DNA of 64,000 nt from contig NZ_CAKKLY010000003.1 in NCBI RefSeq assembly GCF_918698095.1, positions 1 to 64,000 of the forward strand, given 5' to 3'. Both the position numbers and the translations under genes were made by a program. The notes beneath the pieces were generated by a model that was not told where the DNA came from, did not search any database, and was given only the letters and a program-made list of their open reading frames with translations. Shown in pieces: positions 25,328 to 34,682 of this stretch (position 1 is the stretch's first letter; the number at the start of each line of letters is the position of its first letter). This DNA comes from Arthrobacter sp. Bi83 (GTDB lineage: Bacteria > Actinomycetota > Actinomycetes > Actinomycetales > Micrococcaceae).

Positions 25328-25759
25328 TCAGCGGAACTGGCCGGGCATCGAGTTCTCAAGCTGGGCGCGGCAGTCGTTGCTCGCCTGGCTGGTCAGGGCG
25401 TGGCGGGCGCACTGCTGGTAGTCACGCACCTGGTTGAAGAACAAGGCGGAGGCCAGCACCAGCAGCACCATCACGGCGGACACCACCAGGCCCGAGATGG
25501 TTCCGAAGAGCACCAGCCTGGATTCCTTGAGCCTGACGGCACGGATGAGCACCATGATTCCCAGGATGATCCCGGCCACGGTCAGGATTGACGCCAGCCA
25601 CAGGTAGCCGACGTCCAGCTGGAAGACGAAGAACGAGCCCAGCACCGCCACGATGAACATGCGAAAGAGGGTGTGCGTCTTCAGCAGCGAGGACTTTGCG
25701 TCCTCGCTGAGCGGATGCCTTGTCCGCTGTGAGCCGTTCGGGCCGGGGGTGGGGTTCAT
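25328..25759 (-). CDS. Three-helix membrane protein of unknown function
   Basis: 143 aa. Polar N-terminus, then three hydrophobic helices (LFRMFIVAVLGSFFVFQL; LWLASILTVAGIILGIMVLI; LVLFGTISGLVVSAVMVLLV) and a C-terminal outside segment with two Cys (QCARHALTSQASNDC). No named family recognised. ATG 25759 is 39 bases from the divergent purN start, so the two share a promoter region. Conserved position between DUF6350 and purN suggests it is vertically inherited. Confidence 0.7.
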   Translation of the reverse strand: MNPTPGPNGSQRTRHPLSEDAKSSLLKTHTLFRMFIVAVLGSFFVFQLDVGYLWLASILTVAGIILGIMVLIRAVRLKESRLVLFGTISGLVVSAVMVLLVLASALFFNQVRDYQQCARHALTSQASNDCRAQLENSMPGQFR

Positions 25760-25798
25760 GTTTTCCAGCCTACGCGAGCAGCCGCATAAGCTGGAGCA

Positions 25799-26374
25799 AT
25801 GCGCATCGTAGTCCTCGTCTCCGGAACCGGCTCCAACCTCCAGGCTGTCATCGACGCAGTGCAAGCGGGGGAGCTGGACGTGGAGATCGCCGCGGTGGGG
25901 GCGGACCGGCCGGGAACGTTCGGGGTGGAGCGCTCGGCCGACGCCGGGATCGACACGTTCGTGGTGGACTTCAAGGCCTACGCGGACCGTGCCGCCTGGA
26001 ACGCCGCCCTAACGGAAGCCGTGGAGGCGTACCAGCCGGACGTTGTGGTTTCCTCCGGTTTCATGCGGATCGTGAGCCCGGAATTCATCGACGCGTTCGA
26101 CGGGAAATACCTCAACACGCACCCCGCCCTGCTGCCGTCCTTCCCGGGCGCCCACGGTGTGCGGGATGCCATGGCCTACGGCGTGAAGGTGACGGGCTGC
26201 ACCGTTCACTGGGCTGACGCGGGCGTGGACACGGGGCCCATCATCGCCCAGGAAGCCGTGGCCATCGAGCAAGGCGACACCGAAGACACCCTGCATGAAC
26301 GCATCAAGGTGGTGGAACGCCGGCTTCTGGTGTCCACCCTCGCCGAGCTGGCCGCGGCGCACACTCCGAACTAG
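25799..26374 (+). CDS. purN: Phosphoribosylglycinamide formyltransferase 1
   Basis: 191 aa, full length. Transfers formyl from 10-formyl-THF to GAR in de novo purine synthesis. Visible: IVVLVSGTGSNLQAVIDA (phosphate loop), VVSSGFMRIVSPEFI, the catalytic Asn-His-Asp set (LNTHPALLPSFPGAHG with N and H, and TVHWADAGVDTGPII with D). Start ATG 25799. In many actinobacteria purN and purH are adjacent and co-transcribed; here an opposite-strand MFS gene separates them. Confidence 0.95.
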   Translation: MRIVVLVSGTGSNLQAVIDAVQAGELDVEIAAVGADRPGTFGVERSADAGIDTFVVDFKAYADRAAWNAALTEAVEAYQPDVVVSSGFMRIVSPEFIDAFDGKYLNTHPALLPSFPGAHGVRDAMAYGVKVTGCTVHWADAGVDTGPIIAQEAVAIEQGDTEDTLHERIKVVERRLLVSTLAELAAAHTPN

Positions 26375-26383
26375 CTCGAAGCG

Positions 26384-27736
26384 CTATTCGAGGCGGCGCT
26401 GCCTGGTTTCGGGGGAGAAGAACATCATCCACAGCACGGCCAGCACCACCAGGCCGCCGGCGAGGGCGAACGATGTGGCCAGACCCAGCTCGGGCCAGAA
26501 GTAGTTCGCGAAGATCAGCGGGCCGAAGCCCGCGCCCAGCCGCGAGAACGTGGACGCCCAGCCGAAGCCGGTGCCGCGCAGCTCCGTGGGGTACAGCTCG
26601 GAGACGTAGGTGTAGAGCACCGGAATGGCCACCTGCACCACGAAGCCGAACACCAGCAGCCAGACCACGGCCGCCGTCGGAATGTCCACCACAAAGGCCA
26701 CGATCACCAGTGCCAGGGCGGACAGCGGTCCAGTGACGGCCAGCAGCCACTTGCGGCCTATCCGCTCCACCAGCAGCGCCGCTGCCACCACGCCAAGAAG
26801 TCCGACGGCGGCCATCCCCGCCGTCGTAAGGAACGCCTTGTACTCGGCGAACCCAGCGCCGATCAGAATCCGGGGCATCCAGGTCAGGGACAGGTAGTAG
26901 ACCAGCAGGATGCTGAAGAACAGGGCCCAGGCGGTGGCGGTGATTTTCCAGTTGAACTGCCAGACGCCGCGCAGCTGCTGCCAGGCGCTGCCGGCCGAAA
27001 GGCGCGGGACGGCCCCGGGATCGGGCAGGCTGTAGGCGCGAGGCTCCGCGCCGGTGGCCAGGACCAGATCGTCGATGACCTTGGCGGCTTCCTCACGGCG
27101 GCCCTTGCGGATGAGGAACAAGGGCGATTCGGGGACGCTGCGGCGGATCCAGAAAACCAGCAGGGCCGGCAGCACCATCACCAGCATGGTCAGTCGCCAG
27201 TCCGCGAAGGCCGCCACCAGCCCCGCCGAAACGAAGCCGCACAGCGCGGCTCCCACGGGCCACCACCCGTCCATGGCGGTGAGGACCCTGCCGCGCTGCC
27301 GGCGCGGAGTGAACTCGCCCACGAGCGCGTAGTCCACGGGGATACAGCCGCCCAGACCGAATCCGGCCATGAAGCGGAAGACGCAAAACCAGACAAAGTC
27401 GGGGGAGAACGCCCCGAAAACGGTGAACAGCGAGAAGATCAGCAGCGTGGCCGTGAAGGCCTTCTTGCGCCCGATGGTGTCGGCGATGGTGCCCCAGATA
27501 AACGCACCGAGCGCCATGCCGATCAGGTTGGCCGTGCCGATCCAGCCGGCCTCGCCGGGGGTGAGCTGCCAGTGGGTGGACAGCAGCGGAATCAGGATGC
27601 CGTTCAGCGTCACGTCCCAGGCATCAAACATGAATCCAAGGCCGCCGATCACGAAAATCCGGCCCTGCACCTTCCAGCGCCACGGCAGTTCCTGGACCAC
27701 CTGTTCGCCGCTGGGCACAGTGGTGTAAGTGTTCAT
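26384..27736 (-). CDS. MFS transporter, sugar/aromatic-acid type
   Basis: 450 aa, twelve transmembrane helices. Motif A between helices 2 and 3 ([13 protein letters not shown]) and its second-half copy ([11 protein letters not shown]), plus the acidic helix-1 motif [19 protein letters not shown] with D residues typical of proton-coupled organic-acid and sugar symporters (AAHS/SP type); P-E-S-P-x-x-L in the central loop ([11 protein letters not shown]) is a sugar-porter signature. Substrate unknown. It lies in reverse between purN and purH, which it splits. Confidence 0.85.
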   Translation of the reverse strand: MNTYTTVPSGEQVVQELPWRWKVQGRIFVIGGLGFMFDAWDVTLNGILIPLLSTHWQLTPGEAGWIGTANLIGMALGAFIWGTIADTIGRKKAFTATLLIFSLFTVFGAFSPDFVWFCVFRFMAGFGLGGCIPVDYALVGEFTPRRQRGRVLTAMDGWWPVGAALCGFVSAGLVAAFADWRLTMLVMVLPALLVFWIRRSVPESPLFLIRKGRREEAAKVIDDLVLATGAEPRAYSLPDPGAVPRLSAGSAWQQLRGVWQFNWKITATAWALFFSILLVYYLSLTWMPRILIGAGFAEYKAFLTTAGMAAVGLLGVVAAALLVERIGRKWLLAVTGPLSALALVIVAFVVDIPTAAVVWLLVFGFVVQVAIPVLYTYVSELYPTELRGTGFGWASTFSRLGAGFGPLIFANYFWPELGLATSFALAGGLVVLAVLWMMFFSPETRQRRLE

Positions 27737-27888
27737 CTCGGCCTCCTGTTAAAACCTTACGTTGCGGCGCTCCGGAAGTGCGCGGCCTTCACACTCGGGC
27801 GGGCAGGAAGGACACGTCCGGCAACGCGATAAACTGGCCCTATCCCCACCAACCGCGGCAACAACCGCGTAAAAAGACGGAGACCTTT

Positions 27889-29559
27889 GTGAGCTTCACG
27901 CAGCTAGACCGTGTTCCCATCCGCCGAGCCCTGATCTCGGTTTACGACAAGACCGGTCTGGAGGAGCTGGCCAAGGGCCTGCACGCAGCAGGCGTCAAGA
28001 TCGTCTCGACCGGCTCCACGGCCAAGAAGATCGCCGCGGCCGGCATCCCGGTCCAGGAAGTCGAGGAAGTCACCGGCTCTCCGGAAATGCTGGATGGCCG
28101 CGTCAAGACCCTCCATCCGCGCGTGCACGGCGGCATCCTGGCCGACCGCCGCGTTCCGGCCCACATGGATACCCTCGCCAACATGGAGATCGAAACCTTC
28201 GACCTCGTGGTGGTGAACCTTTACCCGTTCGTTGAGACCGTCAAGTCCGGCGCCGCCCAGGACGACGTGGTGGAGCAGATCGATATCGGTGGCCCCGCGA
28301 TGGTGCGATCCGCCGCGAAGAACCACGCCGCCGTCGCGATTGTGGTTGATCCCACGTTCTACGGTGAGGTTGTCCGCGCCGCCGGTGAAGGCGGCTTCGA
28401 CCTGAAGACCCGGCGCCGGCTGGCCGCCAAGGCCTTCGCGCACACCGCCACCTACGACAACGCCGTGGCCACCTGGACGGCGAGCCAGTTCCTGGACGAA
28501 GACGGCGACGGCATCATTGACTGGCCGGCCTACGCCGGCCTTGCGCTGGAACGCTCCGAAGTTCTCCGCTACGGCGAAAACCCGCACCAGCAGGCCGCCC
28601 TGTACGTGGACAGGGCAGCCCCCGCCGGCATCGCCCAGGCCGACCAGCTGCACGGCAAGGCCATGAGCTACAACAACTTCGTGGATGCCGACGCCGCCCT
28701 GCGCGCAGCCTACGACTTCACCGAGCCCGCCGTCGCCATCATCAAGCACGCCAACCCGTGCGGTGTGGCCGTCGGTTCGGACTCAGCCGAAGACCCGATC
28801 GCGGACGCCCACGCCAAGGCGCACGCCTGCGACCCTGTCTCCGCCTTCGGCGGCGTAATCGCAGCCAACCGCACAGTCACTGCCGGCATGGCCCGCACCG
28901 TGGCCGGCATCTTCACCGAAGTGGTCATCGCCCCCGGCTTCGAGCCCGAAGCCGTCGAGATCCTCTCCAAGAAGAAGAACATCCGCCTCCTGTCCCTCCC
29001 GGAGGGCTACGGCCGCTACCCGGCAGAAATCCGCCAAGTCTCCGGCGGCGTTCTGGTCCAGGTCTCCGACAAGGTGGACGCCGAAGGCGACAACCCCGCC
29101 AACTGGACCCTCGCCGCCGGTGAAGCTGCGGACGAGGCCACGCTGGCCGACCTCGCCTTCGCCTGGACCGCCTGCCGGGCAGCCAAGTCCAATGCCATCC
29201 TGCTCGCCGCTGACGGCGCTGCCGTGGGCATCGGCATGGGCCAGGTCAACCGCCTGGACTCCTGCAAGCTTGCCGTTGAGCGCGCCAACAGCCTGGGCGT
29301 CACCGTGACGTCCGACGTCGACGCCGCCGGCGGCGCCGCCGGCGGCGACGCGAGCGGGGCGCCGGAGCGTGCCCGCGGCGCCGTGGCTGCCTCGGACGCG
29401 TTCTTCCCGTTCGCCGACGGCCTGCAGATCCTGGTCGACGCCGGCGTCCGCGCCGTGGTCCAGCCCGGCGGTTCCGTCCGGGACGATGAGGTCATCGCGG
29501 CAGCCAACGCGGCAGGCATCACGATGTACTTCACGGGCGCGCGCCACTTCTTCCACTAG
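27889..29559 (+). CDS. purH: Bifunctional AICAR formyltransferase/IMP cyclohydrolase
   Basis: 556 aa. Last two steps of IMP synthesis. N-terminal MGS/IMP-cyclohydrolase domain ([48 protein letters not shown]), C-terminal AICARFT domain ([27 protein letters not shown], catalytic [27 protein letters not shown]). A Gly/Ala/Asp-rich loop near residue 490 ([20 protein letters not shown]) looks like an insertion relative to the core fold. GTG 27889 follows GACGGAG; an upstream in-frame start at 27778 adds 37 residues with no homology. Followed by a strong hairpin. Confidence 0.95.
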   Translation: MSFTQLDRVPIRRALISVYDKTGLEELAKGLHAAGVKIVSTGSTAKKIAAAGIPVQEVEEVTGSPEMLDGRVKTLHPRVHGGILADRRVPAHMDTLANMEIETFDLVVVNLYPFVETVKSGAAQDDVVEQIDIGGPAMVRSAAKNHAAVAIVVDPTFYGEVVRAAGEGGFDLKTRRRLAAKAFAHTATYDNAVATWTASQFLDEDGDGIIDWPAYAGLALERSEVLRYGENPHQQAALYVDRAAPAGIAQADQLHGKAMSYNNFVDADAALRAAYDFTEPAVAIIKHANPCGVAVGSDSAEDPIADAHAKAHACDPVSAFGGVIAANRTVTAGMARTVAGIFTEVVIAPGFEPEAVEILSKKKNIRLLSLPEGYGRYPAEIRQVSGGVLVQVSDKVDAEGDNPANWTLAAGEAADEATLADLAFAWTACRAAKSNAILLAADGAAVGIGMGQVNRLDSCKLAVERANSLGVTVTSDVDAAGGAAGGDASGAPERARGAVAASDAFFPFADGLQILVDAGVRAVVQPGGSVRDDEVIAAANAAGITMYFTGARHFFH

Positions 29560-29592
29560 CGCGCAGTTTCCACTAGAACGCGGTGAAACGTC

Positions 29593-29628
29593 GACGGCGG
29601 TTGCCCCCTTATGGGGACAACCGCCGTC
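29593..29628 (+). terminator. Terminator after purH
   Basis: GACGGCGGTTGCCCC pairs with GGGGACAACCGCCGTC (one bulge, TTAT-type loop), followed by GGGCTTTAACTT. Confidence 0.85.
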
Positions 29629-29643
29629 GGGCTTTAACTTGAT

Positions 29644-29889
29644 TCAGCCGTCCTCAGGTGACGGTCCTGCTTCACCTTGGAGGCCTGGTTCACTTTGTGG
29701 GCCGGGTTCCCCTTGAGGGTCCGGTCGGCCTTGAGGGTCCGGGAGCCGGACCTCACGCGGTTTCGCTTCCGCCATCCGCTCCGGCGTCCAGTACTCCAGA
29801 ATTTCTTCCGGGGTCTGGCTGGCGTCGGAGCGGCTTACCGGGTCCTCCTCGTCGGGTCGCGGACCGTCCTTACTTGGTGGCCGATGCAC
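29644..29889 (-). CDS. Small acidic/Pro-Gly-rich protein carrying the YWTPERM motif of the upstream protease
   Basis: About 81 aa if GTG 29889 is used (ATG 29961 or 29955 would lie deep in the protease gene). Residues ~24-50 contain ILEYWTPERMAEAKPREVRL, clearly like the GYWTPERMRAAIPGDVLADR segment of the propeptide of the protease encoded just upstream. The tail is DPQG/EPGPQ-type repeats (LPDPQGRPDPQGEPGPQ). The gene overlaps the protease 3' end by 20 bases on the same strand. It may be a translated companion of the protease (propeptide-like) or a relic of a duplicated protease gene. Confidence 0.4.
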   Translation of the reverse strand: MHRPPSKDGPRPDEEDPVSRSDASQTPEEILEYWTPERMAEAKPREVRLPDPQGRPDPQGEPGPQSEPGLQGEAGPSPEDG

Positions 29890-30886
29890 TCTTGTAGGCC
29901 TGCTGGATTGTGTCGCCCCAGTAAGGACCGAACATCGTTGTGGAGCGCGTGCCATAGCCATAGCTGTTGATGGAGTTCTGGAACGCCGTAGCGTCCGAGC
30001 CCATGAACCATGGCCCGCCCGAGGAACCGCCGGTCATGTCGCAAGGAATGCCTTGGGTGTCGAACTGGGGGTTGATGACGTCATTGGCTGACTTGCCGGT
30101 GCAGCTCACAAGGGTCTGGCCGGTAAACGGTGCGGCGGCCGGGTAACCATACGACTTGTAATTCAGTCCGCGTGCCTGGTTGAAAGCGACACCCGAGGCG
30201 CCTGCGACGTCGGCAAGGTTCTGGCCGTTGAGTTGGGAAACGACCGCGAAGCCGGTGTCATACTGCATGTTTCCGTCGCCGCTCCATTGCTTCGGCGCAA
30301 ACAGCGCCTTGGCCGGCCATTTGCCGAGGGGTGCCGCACCGTCCTTGTACTGCGGAACGAAGACAAAGTTGGTGGCGAAGGCGCCCGGGCCCTCATTCAC
30401 GCAGTGTCCGGCCGTGGAGACGGTGCTCTTGTTGGTCGAAACCACGGAGTTCCCGGAGCACACGAAGTTGGCGCCCCCGAGGGTGAAGAACACCTTCCCG
30501 ATGTGGTTTACCGGAAGCTCATCCTTGTGCAGTGCGGTTGTCTTGCTGGCCTTTCCGGACGTGCCGGCGATTTTGGTGCTGGAACCCTTCTCCTCCACGC
30601 TGGGGCCGGAATTGGTGCCTTTGGAGTTTTGCCGGGCAACCGCCCGGTCAGCCAGCACATCGCCGGGAATGGCGGCGCGCATGCGCTCGGGCGTCCAATA
30701 ACCTGCCGTGGTTGCACCCGAGACGGTGGTGGTTGCACTCGCGACGGTGGAGGTGGCGACCTGCGGCTGGCCCGAATCCTGCGACTTTGAAGGAGAGGCC
30801 GTTGCGCCGCCAGCTGCGGACAGCGCCAGCAGCAAGCCTGCTGAAAGGCTTATGAGGCTAGTGGCCAGAGACTTTGTGCTCGTCAT
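29870..30886 (-). CDS. Secreted trypsin-like serine protease with propeptide
   Basis: 338 aa. Signal peptide residues 1-30 (SLISLSAGLLLALSAAGGATA), a Ser/Thr-rich propeptide with GYWTPERMRAAIPGDV, then a chymotrypsin-fold domain: catalytic His in VSTAGHCVNEG, Asp in MQYDTGFAVV, Ser in DMTGGSSGGPWF, with a paired Cys at each end. This is the V8/glutamyl-endopeptidase-like type common in actinobacteria. ATG 30886 has AGGA seven bases upstream and puts the signal peptide at the N-terminus; an in-frame start at 30982 would not. Confidence 0.88.
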   Translation of the reverse strand: MTSTKSLATSLISLSAGLLLALSAAGGATASPSKSQDSGQPQVATSTVASATTTVSGATTAGYWTPERMRAAIPGDVLADRAVARQNSKGTNSGPSVEEKGSSTKIAGTSGKASKTTALHKDELPVNHIGKVFFTLGGANFVCSGNSVVSTNKSTVSTAGHCVNEGPGAFATNFVFVPQYKDGAAPLGKWPAKALFAPKQWSGDGNMQYDTGFAVVSQLNGQNLADVAGASGVAFNQARGLNYKSYGYPAAAPFTGQTLVSCTGKSANDVINPQFDTQGIPCDMTGGSSGGPWFMGSDATAFQNSINSYGYGTRSTTMFGPYWGDTIQQAYKSASATK

Positions 30887-30958
30887 TGTGGTCCTACCGA
30901 TCGGGGTGGGGCGGGCGATGGTGCTGCCCGCCGAGTGACGGATTGAACCTACCCGGGT

Positions 30959-30987
30959 ATGACAAGCTCTGTAGATAGACATTTCAA
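30959..30987 (-). promoter_or_regulatory. Putative promoter of the protease gene
   Basis: On the minus strand TTGAAA (30987-30982) and TGTCAT (30964-30959) are 17 bp apart, 73 bases before the ATG. A TACCCGGGTA palindrome (30950-30959) touches the -10 box and could be an operator. The remainder of the 378-bp gap up to icd also holds a small CCGCCTAAGCGGTTTT hairpin at 31053-31068. Confidence 0.35.
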
Positions 30988-31208
30988 GTTATGTATTCCA
31001 GGTAGGGGTAATGCGCTCTGCCCCTGCCGCAAGGGGTTACTGAATGACGTTCAGCCGCCTAAGCGGTTTTCTTCCATGACCTAAAGATAAAGGTCCGCCG
31101 GGCTGGGGACAATGGGATTGGTCACCTTGGGGGCGTGGCGTGAGGTCACGGAACGGGATCCGGCCGCTCGGGTGGGGTTCAACGCGGCGTCCTCGGGTAA
31201 GTTAAAGG

Positions 31209-31237
31209 TTGGTGAAATAGACCGGATTCCATATACA
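31209..31237 (+). promoter_or_regulatory. Putative sigma-70-type promoter of icd
   Basis: TTGGTG (31209-31214) and TATACA (31232-31237) are separated by 17 bp. Transcription would start about 20 bases before the icd ATG, with GGGAGA as the ribosome site. Confidence 0.5.
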
Positions 31238-31264
31238 AGCCGACCTCCAGGGAGACGCCCGAGC

Positions 31265-33484
31265 ATGGCCAAAATTATCTATACCCACACCGACGAAGCG
31301 CCGATGTTGGCTACATATTCGTTCCTGCCGATCGTTGAGGCTTTCGCTTCCACGGCAGGTGTGCAGGTGGAGACCCGCGACATTTCGCTGGCCGGCCGCA
31401 TCATCGCTGTCTTTGGCGACTACCTCACCGAAGAGCAGCAGATCGGCGACGCCCTGGCTGAGCTCGGGGGCCTGGCGAAGAAGCCGGAAGCCAACATCAT
31501 CAAACTTCCCAACATCAGCGCCTCCGTGCCGCAGCTGAAGGCCGCCATCGCAGAGCTGCAGGCCAAGGGCTACAACCTGCCGGACTACCCGGACAACCCG
31601 TCCTCCGATGAAGAGACCGTCATCCGCTCCCGCTACGACAAGATCAAGGGCTCCGCCGTGAACCCGGTCCTGCGCGAGGGCAACTCCGACCGCCGCGCTC
31701 CGCTGTCCGTGAAAAACTACGCCCGCCAGAACCCACACTCCATGGGCGCATGGTCTTCCGAGTCGAAAACCAACGTTGCGCACATGGAAGAAAATGACTT
31801 CCGTTCCAACGAAAAGACCGTGGTGATCCCGGCTGACGGCACCATCGAGATCCAGCTGGTCCGCGAAGACGGCACGGTCAAGGTCCTCAAGAAGGCGTTC
31901 CCCGTCCTCGCCGGCGAAGTGATCGACGGCACCGTGATGCGCGCCGCGGCCCTCGACGAGTTCCTCGCGGCCCAGGTGGTGCGCGCCAAGGAAGAAGGCG
32001 TGCTCTTCTCGGCACACCTGAAGGCCACCATGATGAAGGTCTCGGACCCCATCATCTTCGGCCACGTGGTCAAGGCCTACTTCTCCGAACTGTTCGACAC
32101 CTACGGCAAGCAGCTCGCCGCCGCCGGCATCAGCCCCAACAACGGACTTGCCGCGATCCTCAACGGGCTTGAAGACCTTCCGGAGGACGTCCGCGAGGGC
32201 GTCCAGGCCGCGATCAAGAAGGGCCTGGAAGAAGGCCCGGCGCTGGCCATGGTCGATTCTGATAAGGGCATCACCAGCCTGCACGTCCCGAGCGACATCA
32301 TCGTGGACGCCTCGATGCCGGCCATGATCCGCAGCTCCGGCCACATGTGGGGACCGGACGGCAAGGAAGCCGACACTCTGGCAGTTCTCCCGGACAGCTC
32401 CTACGCCGGCATCTACCAGGTTGTCATCGACGATTGCCGTGCCAATGGTGCCTTCGACCCCACCACCATGGGCACGGTGCCGAACGTCGGCCTCATGGCC
32501 CAGGCCGCAGAGGAGTACGGCAGCCACGACAAGACCTTCGAGATCCAGGTCCCCGGCAAGGTCCAGATCGTTGACGGTTCCGGAGCGGTCCTGGTCGAGC
32601 ACGAGGTGGCCCCGGGTGACATCTGGCGCGCCTGCCAGACCAAGGACCTGCCGATCCGCGACTGGGTCAAGCTGGCCGTGACCCGCGCCCGCGCGTCCAA
32701 CACACCTGCCGTCTTCTGGCTGGACGAAGACCGCGCCCACGACGCCAAGCTCATCGAAAAGGTCCGTGAATACCTCAAGGAGCACGACACTGAGGGCCTG
32801 CAGATCGAGATCATGTCTCCGGACAAGGCCACGGCCTTCACCCTGGAGCGCATCCGCAAGGGCGAGGACACCATCTCCGTGTCCGGCAACGTGCTGCGCG
32901 ACTACCTGACGGACCTCTTCCCGATCCTCGAACTTGGTACCAGCGCCAAGATGCTCTCCGTGGTTCCGCTGATCAACGGCGGCGGCCTTTTCGAGACCGG
33001 GGCAGGCGGATCCGCTCCGAAGCACGTCCAGCAGCTGCTGAACGAAAACCACCTCCGCTGGGACAGCCTCGGCGAATTCCTGGCCCTCGCTGTCAGCTTC
33101 GAGCACCTGGCCACGTCCACTGACAACGCCCGTGCACAGGTGCTCGCGGACACGCTGGACCGTGCAACCGGCACGTTCCTGCTGGAGAACAAGTCCCCGA
33201 AGCGCAAGGTCGGTGAACTCGACAACCGCGGCAGCCACTTCTACCTGGCCCTGTACTGGGCGCAGGAGCTGGCCAAGCAGACCGAGGATGGCGAACTGGC
33301 AGCGTCCTTCTCCGCCATCGCCGAGGCCCTCGCCTCCAACGAGGACGCCATTGTTTCCGAACTGCTGAGCGTCCAGGGTTCGCCCGTGGACATTGGTGGC
33401 TACTACCGCCCGGACGCAGAGAAGGCCGCTGCTGTCATGCGTCCGTCCGCGACGCTCAACAAGGTTGTCGCGAGCCTGAGCTAG
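31265..33484 (+). CDS. icd: NADP-dependent isocitrate dehydrogenase, monomeric type
   Basis: 739 aa, the usual length of monomeric IDH (about 740). Converts isocitrate to 2-oxoglutarate and CO2 with NADP+ in the citrate cycle. Seen: [21 protein letters not shown] start, [20 protein letters not shown], the substrate region [14 protein letters not shown] with [28 protein letters not shown] and [31 protein letters not shown] C-terminal blocks. ATG 31265 is preceded by GGGAGA; an in-frame start at 31112 lies upstream of the promoter. Followed by a perfect palindromic terminator. Confidence 0.97.
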   Translation: MAKIIYTHTDEAPMLATYSFLPIVEAFASTAGVQVETRDISLAGRIIAVFGDYLTEEQQIGDALAELGGLAKKPEANIIKLPNISASVPQLKAAIAELQAKGYNLPDYPDNPSSDEETVIRSRYDKIKGSAVNPVLREGNSDRRAPLSVKNYARQNPHSMGAWSSESKTNVAHMEENDFRSNEKTVVIPADGTIEIQLVREDGTVKVLKKAFPVLAGEVIDGTVMRAAALDEFLAAQVVRAKEEGVLFSAHLKATMMKVSDPIIFGHVVKAYFSELFDTYGKQLAAAGISPNNGLAAILNGLEDLPEDVREGVQAAIKKGLEEGPALAMVDSDKGITSLHVPSDIIVDASMPAMIRSSGHMWGPDGKEADTLAVLPDSSYAGIYQVVIDDCRANGAFDPTTMGTVPNVGLMAQAAEEYGSHDKTFEIQVPGKVQIVDGSGAVLVEHEVAPGDIWRACQTKDLPIRDWVKLAVTRARASNTPAVFWLDEDRAHDAKLIEKVREYLKEHDTEGLQIEIMSPDKATAFTLERIRKGEDTISVSGNVLRDYLTDLFPILELGTSAKMLSVVPLINGGGLFETGAGGSAPKHVQQLLNENHLRWDSLGEFLALAVSFEHLATSTDNARAQVLADTLDRATGTFLLENKSPKRKVGELDNRGSHFYLALYWAQELAKQTEDGELAASFSAIAEALASNEDAIVSELLSVQGSPVDIGGYYRPDAEKAAAVMRPSATLNKVVASLS

Positions 33485-33509
33485 CGCCTACACTCTCAAC
33501 AGATCAGGA

Positions 33510-33537
33510 GCGCCCCGCCACTCGAGTGGCGGGGCGC
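33510..33537 (+). terminator. Perfect palindromic terminator after icd
   Basis: A 28-nt uninterrupted palindrome, arm GCGCCCCGCCACTC, centred on CTCGAG, 25 bases after the stop and followed by TTCTGCTTTGGTTT. Confidence 0.85.
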
Positions 33538-33603
33538 TTCTGCTTTGGTTTGTTCTGACCGTCCGGGTTAGCCCGGCCGGCTCAGCCGGGCCGGACGAAC
33601 CGG

Positions 33604-34425
33604 TTAGCGGTCCGGGGTTTCGTCCCGCCGGGTGTCACCCCTGGTGTCTATCCGGGGCTCACCTGCTTCCGTGTCGCCATAGGGGGCGTCGACCGCCATG
33701 TCAGGATCCGCATCCACCGGCCTTTCGGTGGCTGCGGTGTCGTAGCCGTCACCGGATTCGTAGGTGCGGCCGGGGGTCGCGTCCATTCCGGGTCCGGCCG
33801 CATAGCCCGTGCCGTCGTCGTCTGTCCCGTAGCTACCGGCCGGAGCAGCGCCGGCCGCCCCCACTCCAGCGCCGGAAGCCCCGGCTACTCCGGCAGCCCC
33901 GGCTACTCCGGCAGCCCCGGCCCCTCCGGCGGCCGCAGCGGTACCCGTTGGCCCGGCTGTGTCTTCGACGTCGCCGTCGCGGACACTTTCACGCCACGCG
34001 CCGGTTTCGGAGTCCTGGCTCTCGATGTATTTCTTGAACTTCTTCAGGTCCGAGGCAACCTGGCGGGAATCCAGGCCCAGGGCGGCGCCAGCCTTCTCCA
34101 CCGCGGAATCCGGTTCCCAGGTGAGTTCGACATTGACCTTGGTCTGCTCAGGTCCCAGGGACTCGAACCATACGGTTCCTGCGTTGCGGGGCTCGTTCAG
34201 GCTCTCCCAGCTGACACGCTGGTCAGGCTCCTGCACGGTGATCTGGGCGTCGTATTCACGCTTGACGCCGGCGATGCTTGTCTCGAAATGAACGGTGGTG
34301 TCATCGAGCTGGCGCACCGCGTCAACGCCGCTCATGAAGTGCGGGAAGTCCTCGAACTGCGTCCATTGGTTGTAGGCCTTGGTCACGGGGACATCGACGT
34401 CGATGGATTCCTGAACAGTTGCCAT
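33604..34425 (-). CDS. SRPBCC-family (polyketide cyclase/dehydrase-like) protein with Gly/Ala tail
   Basis: 273 aa. Residues 1-145 are a START-like SRPBCC domain (ESIDVDVPVTKAYNQWTQFE, FPHFMSGVDAVRQLDD, VSWESLNEPRNAGTVWFE). The remainder is low complexity: AGAAGVAGASGAG-type repeats then an acidic Asp/Thr/Arg-rich end. Such proteins bind hydrophobic ligands; this variant is common in actinobacterial stress loci. It is divergent from the catalase gene, and a GCTAAGCAGGCTTAGC palindrome lies between them, so both are probably controlled together. Confidence 0.82.
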   Translation of the reverse strand: MATVQESIDVDVPVTKAYNQWTQFEDFPHFMSGVDAVRQLDDTTVHFETSIAGVKREYDAQITVQEPDQRVSWESLNEPRNAGTVWFESLGPEQTKVNVELTWEPDSAVEKAGAALGLDSRQVASDLKKFKKYIESQDSETGAWRESVRDGDVEDTAGPTGTAAAAGGAGAAGVAGAAGVAGASGAGVGAAGAAPAGSYGTDDDGTGYAAGPGMDATPGRTYESGDGYDTAATERPVDADPDMAVDAPYGDTEAGEPRIDTRGDTRRDETPDR

Positions 34426-34611
34426 GCGTAGTTCACTCCTTCAGGGAGCGGGCGGTCAGCCCGCGGTTCTGATAGCTGCACGTTCGGTGGAACATCTCCA
34501 AGCTAGTCCGAAGCGCGATGCAATTGAAGAGAGACAGTACCTTTGCTGACCAAGACGGCGTCCATCGAAAAACGGACCTCGGTTGTGGCCTGAAGGCATG
34601 TTCCATAGAGT

Positions 34612-34627
34612 GCTAAGCAGGCTTAGC
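34612..34627. promoter_or_regulatory. Operator-like palindrome in the SRPBCC/catalase divergent region
   Basis: GCTAAGC-AG-GCTTAGC has perfect 7-bp arms and sits just upstream of a TATTGT -10-like box (34633-34638) for the catalase. A degenerate copy (GGCATGTT, 34595-34602) is centred about 21 bp away. It matches the palindromes at 19500 and 19655-19693. Confidence 0.65.
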
Positions 34628-34682
34628 TTTTCTATTGTGTGCCGAATCTTGCCAAGGCTGTCCAAGATAGAAGGAGCATTTC

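Noticed and set aside
31202..33238. Long reverse-strand open frame (about 680 codons) opposite icd, with similar ones opposite katE, mmsA and glyA-folD
   Set aside because: They mirror well-conserved forward genes in a GC-rich genome, have His/Val/Gly-rich composition with no recognisable domain, and no ribosome site; they are antisense shadows.
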